In this document: one piece after another, positions 31,817 to 41,638 of the stretch | Position numbering within the stretch: position 1 is the stretch's first letter | Layout of the letters: every line of letters begins with the position of its first letter | Source of the DNA: Pseudomonadota bacterium | GTDB taxonomy: Bacteria > Pseudomonadota > Gammaproteobacteria > Burkholderiales > Burkholderiaceae_C | DNA length: 43,332 bases | Direction of reading: 5' to 3' | Assembly (NCBI GenBank): GCA_018242005.1 | Contig: JAFECU010000095.1 | Location: 1 to 43,332, forward strand | Position numbers and translations under genes: made by a program | Notes under the pieces: generated by a model | What the model was told of the DNA's origin: nothing | Seen by the model: the letters and a program-made list of their open reading frames with translations, nothing else | Database searches by the model: none

Positions 31817-32811
31817 GCCTGGCTCCAGTAGTCGATCACGGGGCGCAGTCGCGGCAGCGCCCCCCATTGCCGCAGTTCGCGCATCAACGCCTGCGCCTGC
31901 ACATGGTCGCGCCGCTCAAATGCCAGCTGTGCCAGGTAGGGCAGCACCCGCGTCGCGGGCAGGCCCAGGTCGCGTGCGCGGGTGTAGGCCTGCCCGGCCT
32001 CCTGCGCGCGGCCCAGCGCATGCAGCAGGTGCCCGCGGCGCAGGTGCATGGCGGCGTTGCCATCCTGCCGCTCTAGCACCTGCAGGCAATAGCGCAGCGA
32101 TTCCTCGATGGCATGCGTGCGCAGGTCGCCTTGCACCAAAGACTGGTACACCAGTTCCCAATACAGGTCGGACAGGCGCTGGGCGCTGTGCAGCAGTTGC
32201 TGGCTGCCAGGGGTCGCCGCCTGCAGCATGTCGAGCTCGCCGTCGATGGCGCGGTTGATGCGCTGCTCCAGGTTGTCGAGCATGCCGTAGGCCAGGAGCC
32301 GCAGGTCTTCGCTGGAGTCGCTGAGCACGCTGCGCAACAACGGCGAGGCTGTGCGCCCCGAGGCATATTGCAGCGCGGCCATGGCACGCATGCGCGACTG
32401 CACCGGCACCTGGGCATTGACCAGGAAGGATTGCAGCCCGGCGTGGCGGAACTGGTTTTGCCGGCGCTGGTGCTGGTCGAATTCGGGCAGCTGCACGGCT
32501 TCGAACGCCTCGGGCAGTGGCGTCCGGCGGTACAGCCGCAGCACGACAAAGGCCGCGATCACGCCCAGGAAGCCGGCCACGGGCACCGCGTAGCTGCAGG
32601 CCGTCATGAGCAGCAGCGTGGCCCAGCGTGGCTTGGACAGACGCTGTGGCAGCAGCGGCAGAAGCGACAGCGACAGCAGCAGGCTGGCCGCGGCATGCAG
32701 CAGCAGGTAACTGGCCAGGGCCGCATCCGAGCGCCCGGTCAGAAGCCAGGCGCCGCTCCAGGCGCTGACCTCCAGCCCCAGCGCCGACAGGCCAAGCTTG
32801 AGGTTAAGCAT
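31813..32811 (-). CDS. pelE: Pel inner-membrane TPR protein PelE
   Basis: PelE has 332 residues from ATG 32809-32811 (MLNLKLGLSALGLEVSAW). Two or three hydrophobic helices fill the first 100 residues, including LASYLLLHAAASLLLSLSLL and YAVPVAGFLGVIAAFVVL. The rest is a cytoplasmic helical-repeat region of TPR type (LRRGHLLHALGRAQEAGQAYTRA, given in part as LHALGRAQEAGQAY). In P. aeruginosa PelE joins PelD and PelG in the synthase complex. The start overlaps the pelD end by eight bases, and the stop overlaps the pelF start. Confidence 0.92.
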   Translation of the reverse strand: MLNLKLGLSALGLEVSAWSGAWLLTGRSDAALASYLLLHAAASLLLSLSLLPLLPQRLSKPRWATLLLMTACSYAVPVAGFLGVIAAFVVLRLYRRTPLPEAFEAVQLPEFDQHQRRQNQFRHAGLQSFLVNAQVPVQSRMRAMAALQYASGRTASPLLRSVLSDSSEDLRLLAYGMLDNLEQRINRAIDGELDMLQAATPGSQQLLHSAQRLSDLYWELVYQSLVQGDLRTHAIEESLRYCLQVLERQDGNAAMHLRRGHLLHALGRAQEAGQAYTRARDLGLPATRVLPYLAQLAFERRDHVQAQALMRELRQWGALPRLRPVIDYWSQA

Positions 32812-34198
32812 CGGCGATGGCCCGCAGGCGCTCCACGGTACGCACGGGCAGCGCACTGTCGAGCGGCACCACATGCGGAAAGATGCCGGCCTGGGCCAGT
32901 GACTGCTGGCTCTTGTGCTTCATCCAGTCCTCCAGGCGCCGGATATAGCCCTCGGCCGTGGCGGCGTTGCCCAGCGGCATGAGCACGGCCAGCACCTGGC
33001 GCTCGGACGCCACCATCAGCCAGATCTCGTCGAGCTCGCGCCTCAGGCGCTGGATCTGCGCGGGCAGGTCCCGTGCAAGCGCGCGCTGCTGGAACTCCAG
33101 GGCCACGACGATGCTGGGCACCTGGGTGCTTTTGTGCATATGCGCCAGGCGCTGCAGCTCGAAGGCAAACGGGGGCGGGCAGTCGGTGTATCGCTGCACG
33201 ATGGGCCGGGCCAGCGCGTTGCGCGCCAGTCCGTCGGTGTAGTAGCCCAGCAGCAGCTGCAGGGTCTGCAGGGTTTCCTCCTGCAGCGCGAAGAAGGGCA
33301 TGTTCTGCACCAGCAGCAGGCCGTAGATGTCGCCCGTCAGGTCGGTGAGCGGCGCAGCGACCAGATAGCGCGTGTCCTGCCGCGCCGTCGCGGCCTGGCT
33401 CACGTGGCAGGGTTGGCCGGTCTCCAGCGCCTGGCGCACCAGTGGGTCGTCGGCCTGCAGCCCGGTGTAGGCGCCTATGCTGGCGGCGGGCTGTGCACCG
33501 ACCTGGCGCTCCGAGACGGCATGCAGGGCCGCGCATTCGAGCTGGCAGTATTGCGACAGCAGTCGCAGCAGCGCCTGCGGCGGGAGATCGTCGCCGCTGC
33601 CCTCCTGCCCGGCGTGGTGCAGCGCCACGAGCGCATCGCGCATGGACATGGGGCGGGAGATCAGCTCCTGCTCCAGCCGGTCGTGCGACAGGCGCAGCAG
33701 GTAGTGCTGGCGCACCAGGTGCTCCAGGCGCTGGTCCAGGTACAGCTGCAGGGTTTCGGCGCGGCGCGCGCGCGCCTGCCAGAGGCTGGAGAACTCGCCC
33801 ACCAGCATCACCAGGATCAGGCCGCCGAGAAAATACAGCTGCGGAAAGGCTGCCCAGTTCCCCAGGTTGAGCGCGAGCCAGCAGGCCAGCAGCACGCTGG
33901 CGCCGCCCAGGCCGGCCATGGGGCCGTAGCGCAGGGCCAGCACCACGGGCGCAAGCCAGGGCCAGGCAAACGCGGCCTGGGTCTGCAGCGGGTCCTGCGG
34001 CGCCCAGGCCAGGCCCAGAGCCAGGGCCAGCAGCGGCAGCAACAGGGTCTCGCCCACGGTGATAACGGGGTGGCTGGCCGCCGTGGCCAGCCTGCCGAGC
34101 AAATGCCGGGGCAGGCCCATGCCTTGCCGCGTCGGTGGACTGGCGTCGGCTTCGGCCATCTTGCGGCGCAGGCCCGGGCTATCGGATGGTGTGTCCAT
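32804..34198 (-). CDS. pelD: c-di-GMP receptor PelD
   Basis: PelD is the inner-membrane receptor that switches on Pel synthesis when it binds c-di-GMP. The 464-residue protein has about four N-terminal membrane helices (residues 45-140), a coiled stretch, a GAF domain (about 185-330) and a degenerate GGDEF domain. The c-di-GMP inhibitory-type site is kept: R387-E-L-D390 (RRELDEIWLM), with an arginine pair at 420-421 close to where the third contact of P. aeruginosa PelD is expected. There is no GGDEF active-site motif, so it should bind but not make c-di-GMP. The gene starts seven bases after pelC. Confidence 0.95.
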   Translation of the reverse strand: MDTPSDSPGLRRKMAEADASPPTRQGMGLPRHLLGRLATAASHPVITVGETLLLPLLALALGLAWAPQDPLQTQAAFAWPWLAPVVLALRYGPMAGLGGASVLLACWLALNLGNWAAFPQLYFLGGLILVMLVGEFSSLWQARARRAETLQLYLDQRLEHLVRQHYLLRLSHDRLEQELISRPMSMRDALVALHHAGQEGSGDDLPPQALLRLLSQYCQLECAALHAVSERQVGAQPAASIGAYTGLQADDPLVRQALETGQPCHVSQAATARQDTRYLVAAPLTDLTGDIYGLLLVQNMPFFALQEETLQTLQLLLGYYTDGLARNALARPIVQRYTDCPPPFAFELQRLAHMHKSTQVPSIVVALEFQQRALARDLPAQIQRLRRELDEIWLMVASERQVLAVLMPLGNAATAEGYIRRLEDWMKHKSQQSLAQAGIFPHVVPLDSALPVRTVERLRAIADA

Positions 34199-34205
34199 GG
34201 GTGCT

Positions 34206-34760
34206 TCAGCGGCTGCCGGCCAGGCCCGACTGCAGCAGCTTGCGGATCAGCTTTTGCGCCACGGCCGACAGAGCCTCGCGGCTCCATCCGCTTTGGCCGC
34301 CCGAACCGCTCCACAGGGTCTCGCCCGTGGCCACGTCCAGGATCTGCAGTGTCACGCCGGCGGCGGGCTCGCCGTCCACCCCCACCTTGTAGCGCCATTC
34401 CTCGACGCTGCCCGCGAGGGCGTAGCGCAGCTGCTGCTCGCGCGCCCAGGCCAGTGCGTCCTCGGCGCGCTGCGCATCGCCGGCATTGAACAGGGTGTCC
34501 TGCTGTGAAGTGCCGGGCGCGCGGCGCACCGGGCCCACGCCCTGCGCGGCAAGCAGCGACTGTGCGATGGCCTCGGCGCGTTGGCCCGCCAGCGGCGTCT
34601 CGGTGTGGTTGGCAAAGGGCAGCACGACCCAGCTGGCCGGGCGTGCCAGTTGTGGCGCATGTCCCTGGTCCAGGGTGGAGCAGGCGCCGAGCAGGGCGAG
34701 TGCGCCGGTGGCCAGCAACAGCCGCAGCTGGTGTCGGCGGGAGGGGCGGTGATGGAGCAT
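34206..34760 (-). CDS. pelC: Pel export lipoprotein PelC
   Basis: PelC is a small outer-membrane lipoprotein; in P. aeruginosa it forms a dodecameric funnel that guides Pel to PelB. It has 184 residues from ATG 34758-34760, chosen because gaggagaa lies about eight bases upstream; a longer in-frame start lacks this. The signal ends in lipobox LLGAC (Cys near residue 27). The mature part has the expected WVVLPFANHTETPLAGQRAEAI, YALAGSVEEWRYKVGVDGEPAAGVTLQILD and the closing LWSGSGGQSG; I recognise it mainly from these and its place between pelB and pelD. Confidence 0.92.
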   Translation of the reverse strand: MLHHRPSRRHQLRLLLATGALALLGACSTLDQGHAPQLARPASWVVLPFANHTETPLAGQRAEAIAQSLLAAQGVGPVRRAPGTSQQDTLFNAGDAQRAEDALAWAREQQLRYALAGSVEEWRYKVGVDGEPAAGVTLQILDVATGETLWSGSGGQSGWSREALSAVAQKLIRKLLQSGLAGSR

Positions 34761-34789
34761 GAAGGCTTCTCCTCGGTGGTGTCTCAGGT

Positions 34790-37700
34790 TCAAAAATGGT
34801 GCCGGTACGAGAGTTCCAGCAGGCGCGTGAGCCCCAGGGACTGCACGCCGGATTTGCTCAGACCGAAGCTCAGGCGCAGGTGGTCCGGGCCCAGCACGTT
34901 GCCGGCCAGGCCCAGGCGCAGGTCATAGCCCGGGCCCAGCAGGCTGTGGCGTGTGAGGCTCAGGCTCGCAAACGGTCGCAGCGCGCGGGTGTGTTCCTGC
35001 TCGAAGCGCATATTGGTCGAAAGTCGCAGGCCGTAGAACTGAAAGCTCTCGGGCAGGAAGTAGTCCAGCCCCAGGCTGGTGACGCCCGTGGGTGCAAGGC
35101 GCTGCATGAAGTCCTGGCCCTGCGGGCCCAAAAAGAAGGGGTGGCGGCGCTCGAAGCGGTGCGTGGACCAGAAGGCAGCCCATTCCCAGGTGGGCGCATC
35201 CTGGCGAAAGGCGTGGGAGTATTCGAGTCCGGTGTGGCTGCCGCGACCCACCTCGGCGCCCGTTTGCAAGCGGTATTGCTCGCTCCACTGCGACAGCACC
35301 AGACTGTCCTGGCGCGTCGCCTGGTAGCGCAGCAGGGCGGCCACGCGCGTCTTCATGCCGCCGATGCGCAGCGCCAGGCTTTCCTCGCTGGGCAGGTGCC
35401 AGCCCAGTTCGCCGCGCAGGGTCAGGCGCTTGTCCAGGCGCTGCTCATGCTCCAGCGCGATGGGCGTGGTGTTGGCGTAGCCGCGGCGACTGGCCATGCG
35501 CAGCCTTGTCTCGCCGTCGTCGTGGCGCCATTGCAGCAGCGCGCCGGCGATGGTTTCGTCGGGGGCGCTCTGCAGTTGCTCCGGCGCCGTGACATGGCGG
35601 CGCAAGCGGCTCAGATCCACTTCCAGCGACAGGCGCGGGTTGATGACCAGGTGCAGCAGGGCCAGGGTCTGGTCCTCTTCGATGGCTCCCAGGTCGCGGT
35701 GGCGCTGTAGCAAGCCGCCTTTGTCACTGAAGGACAATAGGTTTTCCGCCAGCTGCAGGTGCAGCGGATCGTCGTCTGGCTGGTGTTCTTGCGTCTCGAA
35801 GGCGGCGCTTTGTGCGAGGCGGACGTCGCCCACGGCGGCCGCGGCATTGATGCGGTCGTAGCGCGGCAGGCGCTCGTCAAAGTCCTGCAGCAACTGGCCC
35901 GCGCTGGCCTTGTCGTCCTCGGCCAGGGCCACGGTGATCTCGGCCCACAGCGGTCGGTTGCTGCGCAGGCCGCGGCTGCGTGCGTACTGGTGCCACAGGA
36001 AGCCGCGCTCCGCCGTGTATTCGCCCGCGTCCTGCAGCCAGCCTATGGCTGTCTCGGCGGCGGCGTTGGAGTAGCGGCCCTCGGCGTCCCGGTCCAGGCG
36101 CAGCAGCTCGCGCAGCACCTCCTGGGCCGCATCGCCGGGCCGTTGCAGCAGGATGAGGCGGGCGCGGGCGATGCGCTGCGTGGCGTCCAGCCCCTCTTCG
36201 GTGAGCCAGCGCTGGCGCGCCTGAGCCGCGGTCAGGCGCTGGCCATGGCGTCCCTGGCGCGCGTCCTGCCACTCGCGCGACAGCAGGTGGCGGCGCAGGC
36301 GCCAGGCGCGGTCGGCCTCCTGGTTCTGCTCCAGCGCGTCGGCATAGTTCATGAGCCACAGGAAGTCTTCCTTGTGCTCGGCCACATGGGGGCTGAGGTA
36401 GCGGTTCAAGGCCACTTGCGGCAGGGACAGCGCCTGGTATGCGGCGGCCAGCACCTCGTGCAGGTCTTCGCTGGCGCTCCAGGCCGGTTCATGCACGGCC
36501 AGCAGCTGGCGGATGGCGCTGGCATCGTTGCCGTCTATGAGCAGCCACAACAGCGCCTGGCGAGTGTCGGACGACGACGGGTCCAGGGCCAGTGCCTCCT
36601 CGTAGTACTTGCGCGACAGGGCCAGGCGCCCGGCGCTGTGGTGGTAGCCGCCCACCAGACGCAGGAACTGCGCGGAGCGGCGCAGCTGCGCCAGTGCGTG
36701 GTGCTTGGCCGTGGGCGAGGGGTCGAGCCGCTCCAGCGCATGGGCAAAGTCGCTCCATTGGCTGCGGCTCGCGTACAGGCTCAGTGCCTGGATCAGGTGG
36801 CGTGGCTCGTCGTACTGCTGCCAGGCCAGCAGCGCCACCTGGGCGGCCTCTTGTGGCTGATCCTGCAGCAGCAGCTGGAGGAGCGCGTCGTAGTCCGCAA
36901 CGCTGGCATGCCGCGCGTCCACCAGCTTGCGGTAGGCGGCAATGGCAAGCTGACTGCGCTCGCGGTTCTTGGCCAGTTCGCCCGTGAAGCGCCACAGCTC
37001 GGCGGCGGACTCTGCGGATGCCGGCGGGCGGTCCTGCACGGCCTGCAGCCACTCGAGCCCCAACTCCGGCTGGCGGTGCTGCAGGGCCAGCACGGCCGCA
37101 TGCATGGCGCGCTCGGACGTGAGGTGCGCCGGGTCGGCCAGCAGCCGGCGCCAGGTCTGCAGGGCCAGGTCGGGCTGGCCGGCGCGCTCCGCCAGTTGCG
37201 CGAGCAGTTCCAGGGCGGCGGGTCCTTGCGCGTGCTGTCGCAGGTAGTCTATGGCGGGCTGGGGCTCGCCGAGGCGCTCCTGCGCATCGACCAGGGCGCG
37301 CATCAACCTCGGATCGCTGGGGCGGCTGCGCAGCTGGTGGCGCAGTGCCAGCACCAGCGCGGCATCGTCGAACTGGCCCGGCGCGAGCCGCAGTACGGCC
37401 TGCCAGGCGCTGTCCTGGTTGGTCTGGCGCGCCAGCACCAGCCAGTTTTCCAGCGCGATGGCGGGGCGCTGTGTCCATTCCGACACCTGCGCCAGGCGTT
37501 CGCGCCAGCGCATGTCGGCGGGGCTTTGGCGCACGGCGGCGTTGGCAATGGCCCAGGCATCTTCGAGCTTGCGGTTTTCCAGGAATACCTCATAGCCCAG
37601 GGTGTAGGTCTTGTCGTCAAACGGCAGGCCGGGCAGGTGCCCGGTGGCTGTCCTGTCCGCCACCTGCAGTGACAGGGCGCCGGCCGGCTGCATGAGCAGG

Positions 37701-38695
37701 CCGGCGCCGTCGTCGAACGCCGGTGCCGGTGCCATCTGCGCCGCAGGCGGCTGGGGGTGCCAGGCGACGGGCTGCAGAGCATGTTCCTGGGCCGTAGCGG
37801 CCCATTGGTTGAACTGCTGCTCCAATGCCATGTGCAGCAGGCGGCGCACATAGTGTTCGGCCACGTCGGGACGGCCCGCGGCGCGCGCCAGCTGCGTGAG
37901 CATGAACAGGGTTTGCGGGTCGTCGGCCAGGGGGCCGAGCTCGCGCTCGGCCAGTGCCAGTGCGGCTACGGTCTGGTTGCCCGAGCGCAGCGCGGCAATG
38001 GCCGCTTCGTAGTAGGCCTTGGCCTGGTCCGGCTCGGGCGTGCTGCTGCGTGCGGACAGGTAGAGCCGCGCGCAGCCCTCGTAGTCGCCGCGGGCCAACG
38101 CCTCCTTGGCGGCCCGTTCGTAGAACAGCGCGGCCTCGCGCGGGTCCTCCGGGGCCTCCTGGCGGTTGAGTGCCAGTGCGATCTCCGGCTCATCGAACTG
38201 GCTGGCCAGAGTGGCGAGCCGCCTTTGCCGATCCAGCGGCCAGGCGTCCTGCGCCAGCAGGCGAATCTGTTGCCGCAACGCGCCTGCCAGCGCCACCCGC
38301 CTGTCGGGCTCGCGGTCCGGGACATGCCGGTACTCAGAGTAGAGCAGATCCCACTGCGCCCACAGCGCCTCCTTGCGCAACATCGGGTCGGCAGAGTCCA
38401 GCGCCGGCTGCAGCGTGGCGCGGGCGCTGGCGGTGTCGCCTTGGGCGATCTGGCGCTGCGCCAGCATCAGGCGCAGGTGCGGGTTGGCCGGGTCGCTGCG
38501 CAGCAGATTGTTGAGGTAGGCGGTGGCCAGTTCGGACTCGCCGCTGGCGGCCAGGCGCTGCTCCAAATCCTGGCGCGGGTACAGGAGCCACAGCGCGCCG
38601 CACACCATGGCGGCGAGCAGCACGATCAGCCAGGTGGGCGCGAGGATGGGACGTTCGACGCTAGCGGCAGAGGACCTGGATCTGAGCGGCGGCAT
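34790..38695 (-). CDS. pelB: Pel outer-membrane export porin PelB
   Basis: PelB exports Pel through the outer membrane. From ATG 38693-38695 it has 1301 residues, somewhat longer than the P. aeruginosa protein (about 1190). An N-terminal hydrophobic segment (PTWLIVLLAAMVCGALWLLY, about 17-36) anchors or targets it. A very long periplasmic TPR superhelix follows (roughly residues 45-900), which in P. aeruginosa contacts PelA. The C-terminal ~350 residues alternate polar and hydrophobic residues like a beta-barrel and end SYRHHF, with the terminal Phe used by the Bam machinery. The start lies 35 bases inside the end of pelA, implying translational coupling. Confidence 0.95.
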   Translation of the reverse strand: MPPLRSRSSAASVERPILAPTWLIVLLAAMVCGALWLLYPRQDLEQRLAASGESELATAYLNNLLRSDPANPHLRLMLAQRQIAQGDTASARATLQPALDSADPMLRKEALWAQWDLLYSEYRHVPDREPDRRVALAGALRQQIRLLAQDAWPLDRQRRLATLASQFDEPEIALALNRQEAPEDPREAALFYERAAKEALARGDYEGCARLYLSARSSTPEPDQAKAYYEAAIAALRSGNQTVAALALAERELGPLADDPQTLFMLTQLARAAGRPDVAEHYVRRLLHMALEQQFNQWAATAQEHALQPVAWHPQPPAAQMAPAPAFDDGAGLLMQPAGALSLQVADRTATGHLPGLPFDDKTYTLGYEVFLENRKLEDAWAIANAAVRQSPADMRWRERLAQVSEWTQRPAIALENWLVLARQTNQDSAWQAVLRLAPGQFDDAALVLALRHQLRSRPSDPRLMRALVDAQERLGEPQPAIDYLRQHAQGPAALELLAQLAERAGQPDLALQTWRRLLADPAHLTSERAMHAAVLALQHRQPELGLEWLQAVQDRPPASAESAAELWRFTGELAKNRERSQLAIAAYRKLVDARHASVADYDALLQLLLQDQPQEAAQVALLAWQQYDEPRHLIQALSLYASRSQWSDFAHALERLDPSPTAKHHALAQLRRSAQFLRLVGGYHHSAGRLALSRKYYEEALALDPSSSDTRQALLWLLIDGNDASAIRQLLAVHEPAWSASEDLHEVLAAAYQALSLPQVALNRYLSPHVAEHKEDFLWLMNYADALEQNQEADRAWRLRRHLLSREWQDARQGRHGQRLTAAQARQRWLTEEGLDATQRIARARLILLQRPGDAAQEVLRELLRLDRDAEGRYSNAAAETAIGWLQDAGEYTAERGFLWHQYARSRGLRSNRPLWAEITVALAEDDKASAGQLLQDFDERLPRYDRINAAAAVGDVRLAQSAAFETQEHQPDDDPLHLQLAENLLSFSDKGGLLQRHRDLGAIEEDQTLALLHLVINPRLSLEVDLSRLRRHVTAPEQLQSAPDETIAGALLQWRHDDGETRLRMASRRGYANTTPIALEHEQRLDKRLTLRGELGWHLPSEESLALRIGGMKTRVAALLRYQATRQDSLVLSQWSEQYRLQTGAEVGRGSHTGLEYSHAFRQDAPTWEWAAFWSTHRFERRHPFFLGPQGQDFMQRLAPTGVTSLGLDYFLPESFQFYGLRLSTNMRFEQEHTRALRPFASLSLTRHSLLGPGYDLRLGLAGNVLGPDHLRLSFGLSKSGVQSLGLTRLLELSYRHHF

Positions 38696-41519
38696 CGGGC
38701 AGCTTGAATTGTTGCACCGCGGTGCGGGCCTGTGCCGCGGGGCGCAGGGCGGTGAGGGGGCGCTGGTTGGCGCGCACCTGGCAGGCCTCGGTGTTGGCCA
38801 GGGCAAACTCCAGCGGCACATGGCCCTGGAGCGTGAACTGCAGGCGCCGACCATCGGGGTCGGCCTGCCAGTCGACCAGGCGGGCGTTGGCCTCGTGCAG
38901 GTAGGGGCTGCTCGTCTCGTCGGCGTTCGTCTGCAGCAGGGCTGCGGGTCCGCTCAGGTGCACATAGCGCCCTTCGACGCCCGGGCGCCAACCGGCCACG
39001 GCCTGGCTGGCACCGGTCCGGGGCAGGCCCAGTGCCGCGGGCAGGCGAACGGTGCGCAGGGCTCCATTGCTGCTGCGCAGGCGCCAGCCATCGCCATCAC
39101 GGGCCATGGCGTAGTCGTAGAAGTCCTGCACCTTGGCGATGAATTCGGAGGCGTGCACCGGGTGCAGGGGGTGGTCCAGGGCCCAGTTGTAGACCTTTTT
39201 CAAGGCCTTGAGTGAGGCCGGCTTGCTGGCCGAGTAGCTGTGGTAGTAGATGCCCACGGGCTTGATGCGCCGCGGGGTGTCCGTCATCTCGAAGCTCTCT
39301 ATGACGCGCTCAAAACCGTAGTAAGGCCCGGTCCACAGGTGGGTGTAGATGTTTTCGTTGGTAATTGGCGCATAGACCTGCAGCAGGCCACCCTTGCGCA
39401 GGCCCAGCGCTCCCACGGCCGTAAGCGAGGGGTTGGTGCGGCTGATGGACGTGTCGCCGCCGTTGATGTTCAGCAGCCCGGCGCGGTAGCTGAGCGCCAG
39501 CGCTTCGGCGCTGGGCGCGGTGTCGCCCGACCACTGGAAGATCTTGACGGGCTTGTCTCTGGGTGCCAGACGCTCGTTGATGTAGCGCGTGGAGCCCACG
39601 ATCTCGCGCTCCAGGTTCATGGTGTAGCCCGGAACGGCCAGGGAGCGGGCGGCCTCGCTGTTGTCGGTGAAGATGCCGTGCTGAACTGCGGTGTCCCACT
39701 GGAACGGGTGGGAATAGCTGTGGTTGCCGACCTCGATGTGGGGCAGGCGGAACATCTTGCGCGCGACCTCTTCCATGCGCGGGCTCAGCGCGGGGTACAG
39801 ACCGTCGGGGGCCACTTCGGCCTCGATGACGGACATGGTCTGCGGAATACGGTATTTCTCGAAGACCTCCGTGAGCAGCACCTGCGCGGCGAGCGGGCTG
39901 CCGGGGAACTCGGCGAGCGACGGGAAGCCGTCGCCGTCCACATGGGCCAGCAGCAGGCGCCGGCCATTCTCGGTCGTCGTGTCCGGCACGGGAATGGCGG
40001 GCAGGCGCAGGGCCTGCTGCAAGAAGGCAAAGGGATCGACCAGCCAGCGCGCCTCGTCGGTGCCGGGTATTTCGAACAATACATTCGGGTCGAGGACGAA
40101 ACCACCCCAGGGGGTGATGGCGCCGCCCACAAAGGAGCGGTCGCGCGCGTCGCGCAGCTCGACCAGGCTCTGGGACTGGCGCGCCATGTCGGGCGTGAGC
40201 TGCACCAGATCGTTCTGCCGCGAGGGCAGGGGCAGCGGATTCTCAAACCCCATCATGGGGGCGGCCTGCACCTGGCGCAGCGTGCCCTGGGGGTCGGCCC
40301 GGTCGGGCACCAGTCCCAGGCTGCGCGCGAGGGCACGGTCGGGCGCCAGGCCCCAGTCGCCCACCACGGCGAGCGGCATGCCTTCGCGCATGCGTGCCTG
40401 CAGCCACTGGCTCAGGCCGGCGCGCTGGGGCGCCGCAATGAAGCCTGAAAACCAGCTCACCACGCCGGCATAGCGGTCGCCCGCCACCAGCCTGGGCAGT
40501 TCGCCGCGCACGTCCACATAGTCCGTCACGTAGCCCATGTGGTTGAGCGGCATTTGCAGGTAGCGGTGGGCGTTGGTGTAGTCGAGAGCGGGCGCCTCGC
40601 CGCCGTTGTAGAGCACCAGCACCCGGCGCGCCACGGGCTCGATGCTGCCAATGCCGATGGTGGTCAGCTGCGCGTCCGTGACCCAGGGAATGAAACCGTC
40701 CTGCTGGATCTTTTGCGCCGTGGCGCGCGTGAGGGCCCGATCCTGCGGCGCGACATAGTCGATGACCAACACCGGCAGGCCGTCTCTCTGCCGTAGGGTG
40801 CGCAACTGCTCCATGAGCCATTGCCGGTCCTGGGGCGGCACCTCTTCGTAGCGCCGGGTCTTGGCGTTCCAACGCTGGTAGAGCGATTCGGCCGCCACCA
40901 TCTCGACCTTTCCCTGCAGTTGGGGAAGGATGTCGAAGCCACGGTTGAGGATGAGCCGTATACCGGGAAAGCGCTGATGCAGGGTTTCGATCACGCGCAC
41001 CAGGCCCCGCTGCTGGGCTTGCTCGTCAAACTCGCTGGCCAGGCGGTAGGAGTCCAGCGTGTCGAGAAAAAAGCCCCGAAAGCCGCGCTCCCACAGGGGG
41101 GCCACAACGCGGCTGGCGAAAAACTCGGGCCAGGCCGCGACGCTCTGATCGACCACCTCGGACTGCCAGTCCTGGTTGCGTGCCAGTTTCCACTCTGCCG
41201 GAATATCGGCGTGGTAGGCGCGCGAGGGTTGCACCTCGGTCACCGAGACATAGGCGTACACCTTGGTGGCGGGCCCCAGGGCGTCGACACGGTGCATCGG
41301 ATGGTCGGGGTCCACCACCACCAGATCAAAGGCGCGAAACTCGCCCAGCGGGATCTCATGGCCGTAGTACAGCGCCACTGCGGGCATGGCGGCCCGGGCG
41401 CCGCAGGTCAGCAGCAGGCAGGCCAGAGCCCATGCCAGGCGCATGCGCAACTGCGAGAATAAGCGGGCGGCCATGGGGTCAGATGGGGGCGAGGCGGGGA
41501 TTGGCAGGGCTTGGGTCAT
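38661..41519 (-). CDS. pelA: Pel hydrolase/deacetylase PelA
   Basis: PelA is the periplasmic enzyme that deacetylates and can cleave Pel. From ATG 41517-41519 it has 952 residues, close to the P. aeruginosa length. A signal peptide covers about residues 20-45 (LAWALACLLLTCGARA); ATGs at 41474 and further in could also be starts, and none has a strong ribosome site. The hydrolase domain (GH166, about 46-300) has VPLWERGFRGFFLDTLDS-like sequence (here APLWERGFRGFFLDTLD) and likely catalytic Glu211 in VAAESLYQ. The deacetylase domain has metal residues near 526-530 (HVDGDGF) and His600/His604 (NHSYSHPF), spaced as in P. aeruginosa. It is the first gene of the operon. Confidence 0.95.
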   Translation of the reverse strand: MTQALPIPASPPSDPMAARLFSQLRMRLAWALACLLLTCGARAAMPAVALYYGHEIPLGEFRAFDLVVVDPDHPMHRVDALGPATKVYAYVSVTEVQPSRAYHADIPAEWKLARNQDWQSEVVDQSVAAWPEFFASRVVAPLWERGFRGFFLDTLDSYRLASEFDEQAQQRGLVRVIETLHQRFPGIRLILNRGFDILPQLQGKVEMVAAESLYQRWNAKTRRYEEVPPQDRQWLMEQLRTLRQRDGLPVLVIDYVAPQDRALTRATAQKIQQDGFIPWVTDAQLTTIGIGSIEPVARRVLVLYNGGEAPALDYTNAHRYLQMPLNHMGYVTDYVDVRGELPRLVAGDRYAGVVSWFSGFIAAPQRAGLSQWLQARMREGMPLAVVGDWGLAPDRALARSLGLVPDRADPQGTLRQVQAAPMMGFENPLPLPSRQNDLVQLTPDMARQSQSLVELRDARDRSFVGGAITPWGGFVLDPNVLFEIPGTDEARWLVDPFAFLQQALRLPAIPVPDTTTENGRRLLLAHVDGDGFPSLAEFPGSPLAAQVLLTEVFEKYRIPQTMSVIEAEVAPDGLYPALSPRMEEVARKMFRLPHIEVGNHSYSHPFQWDTAVQHGIFTDNSEAARSLAVPGYTMNLEREIVGSTRYINERLAPRDKPVKIFQWSGDTAPSAEALALSYRAGLLNINGGDTSISRTNPSLTAVGALGLRKGGLLQVYAPITNENIYTHLWTGPYYGFERVIESFEMTDTPRRIKPVGIYYHSYSASKPASLKALKKVYNWALDHPLHPVHASEFIAKVQDFYDYAMARDGDGWRLRSSNGALRTVRLPAALGLPRTGASQAVAGWRPGVEGRYVHLSGPAALLQTNADETSSPYLHEANARLVDWQADPDGRRLQFTLQGHVPLEFALANTEACQVRANQRPLTALRPAAQARTAVQQFKLPDAAAQIQVLCR

Positions 41520-41638
41520 CAAATTTTATGAGGCGCAAATCGTATCCATTGATTTCCCACTTGGTTTCGCAGTGACGTTTGTTAACGCCGTGTTTGCGAC
41601 AATCGTGGTCAGACTAGGCCTCGTCGTAGGAGGGATTC
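41520..41638. promoter_or_regulatory. Divergent control region between pelA and galE
   Basis: These 119 bases are the only space for both the pel and the galE-hisF promoters. The stretch next to pelA is AT-rich (aaattttatgaggcgcaaat). An aggaggga ribosome site (41631 region) serves galE. I cannot fix -35/-10 boxes or a c-di-GMP-responsive operator by eye. Confidence 0.45.

Noticed and set aside
32915-34489. 524-codon plus-strand frame opposite pelD and pelC
   Set aside because: Crosses two real genes, low-complexity composition, no start signal.
35759-37672. 637-codon plus-strand frame opposite pelB
   Set aside because: Antisense shadow of the TPR region; repetitive Gln, Ala and Gly with no recognisable fold.
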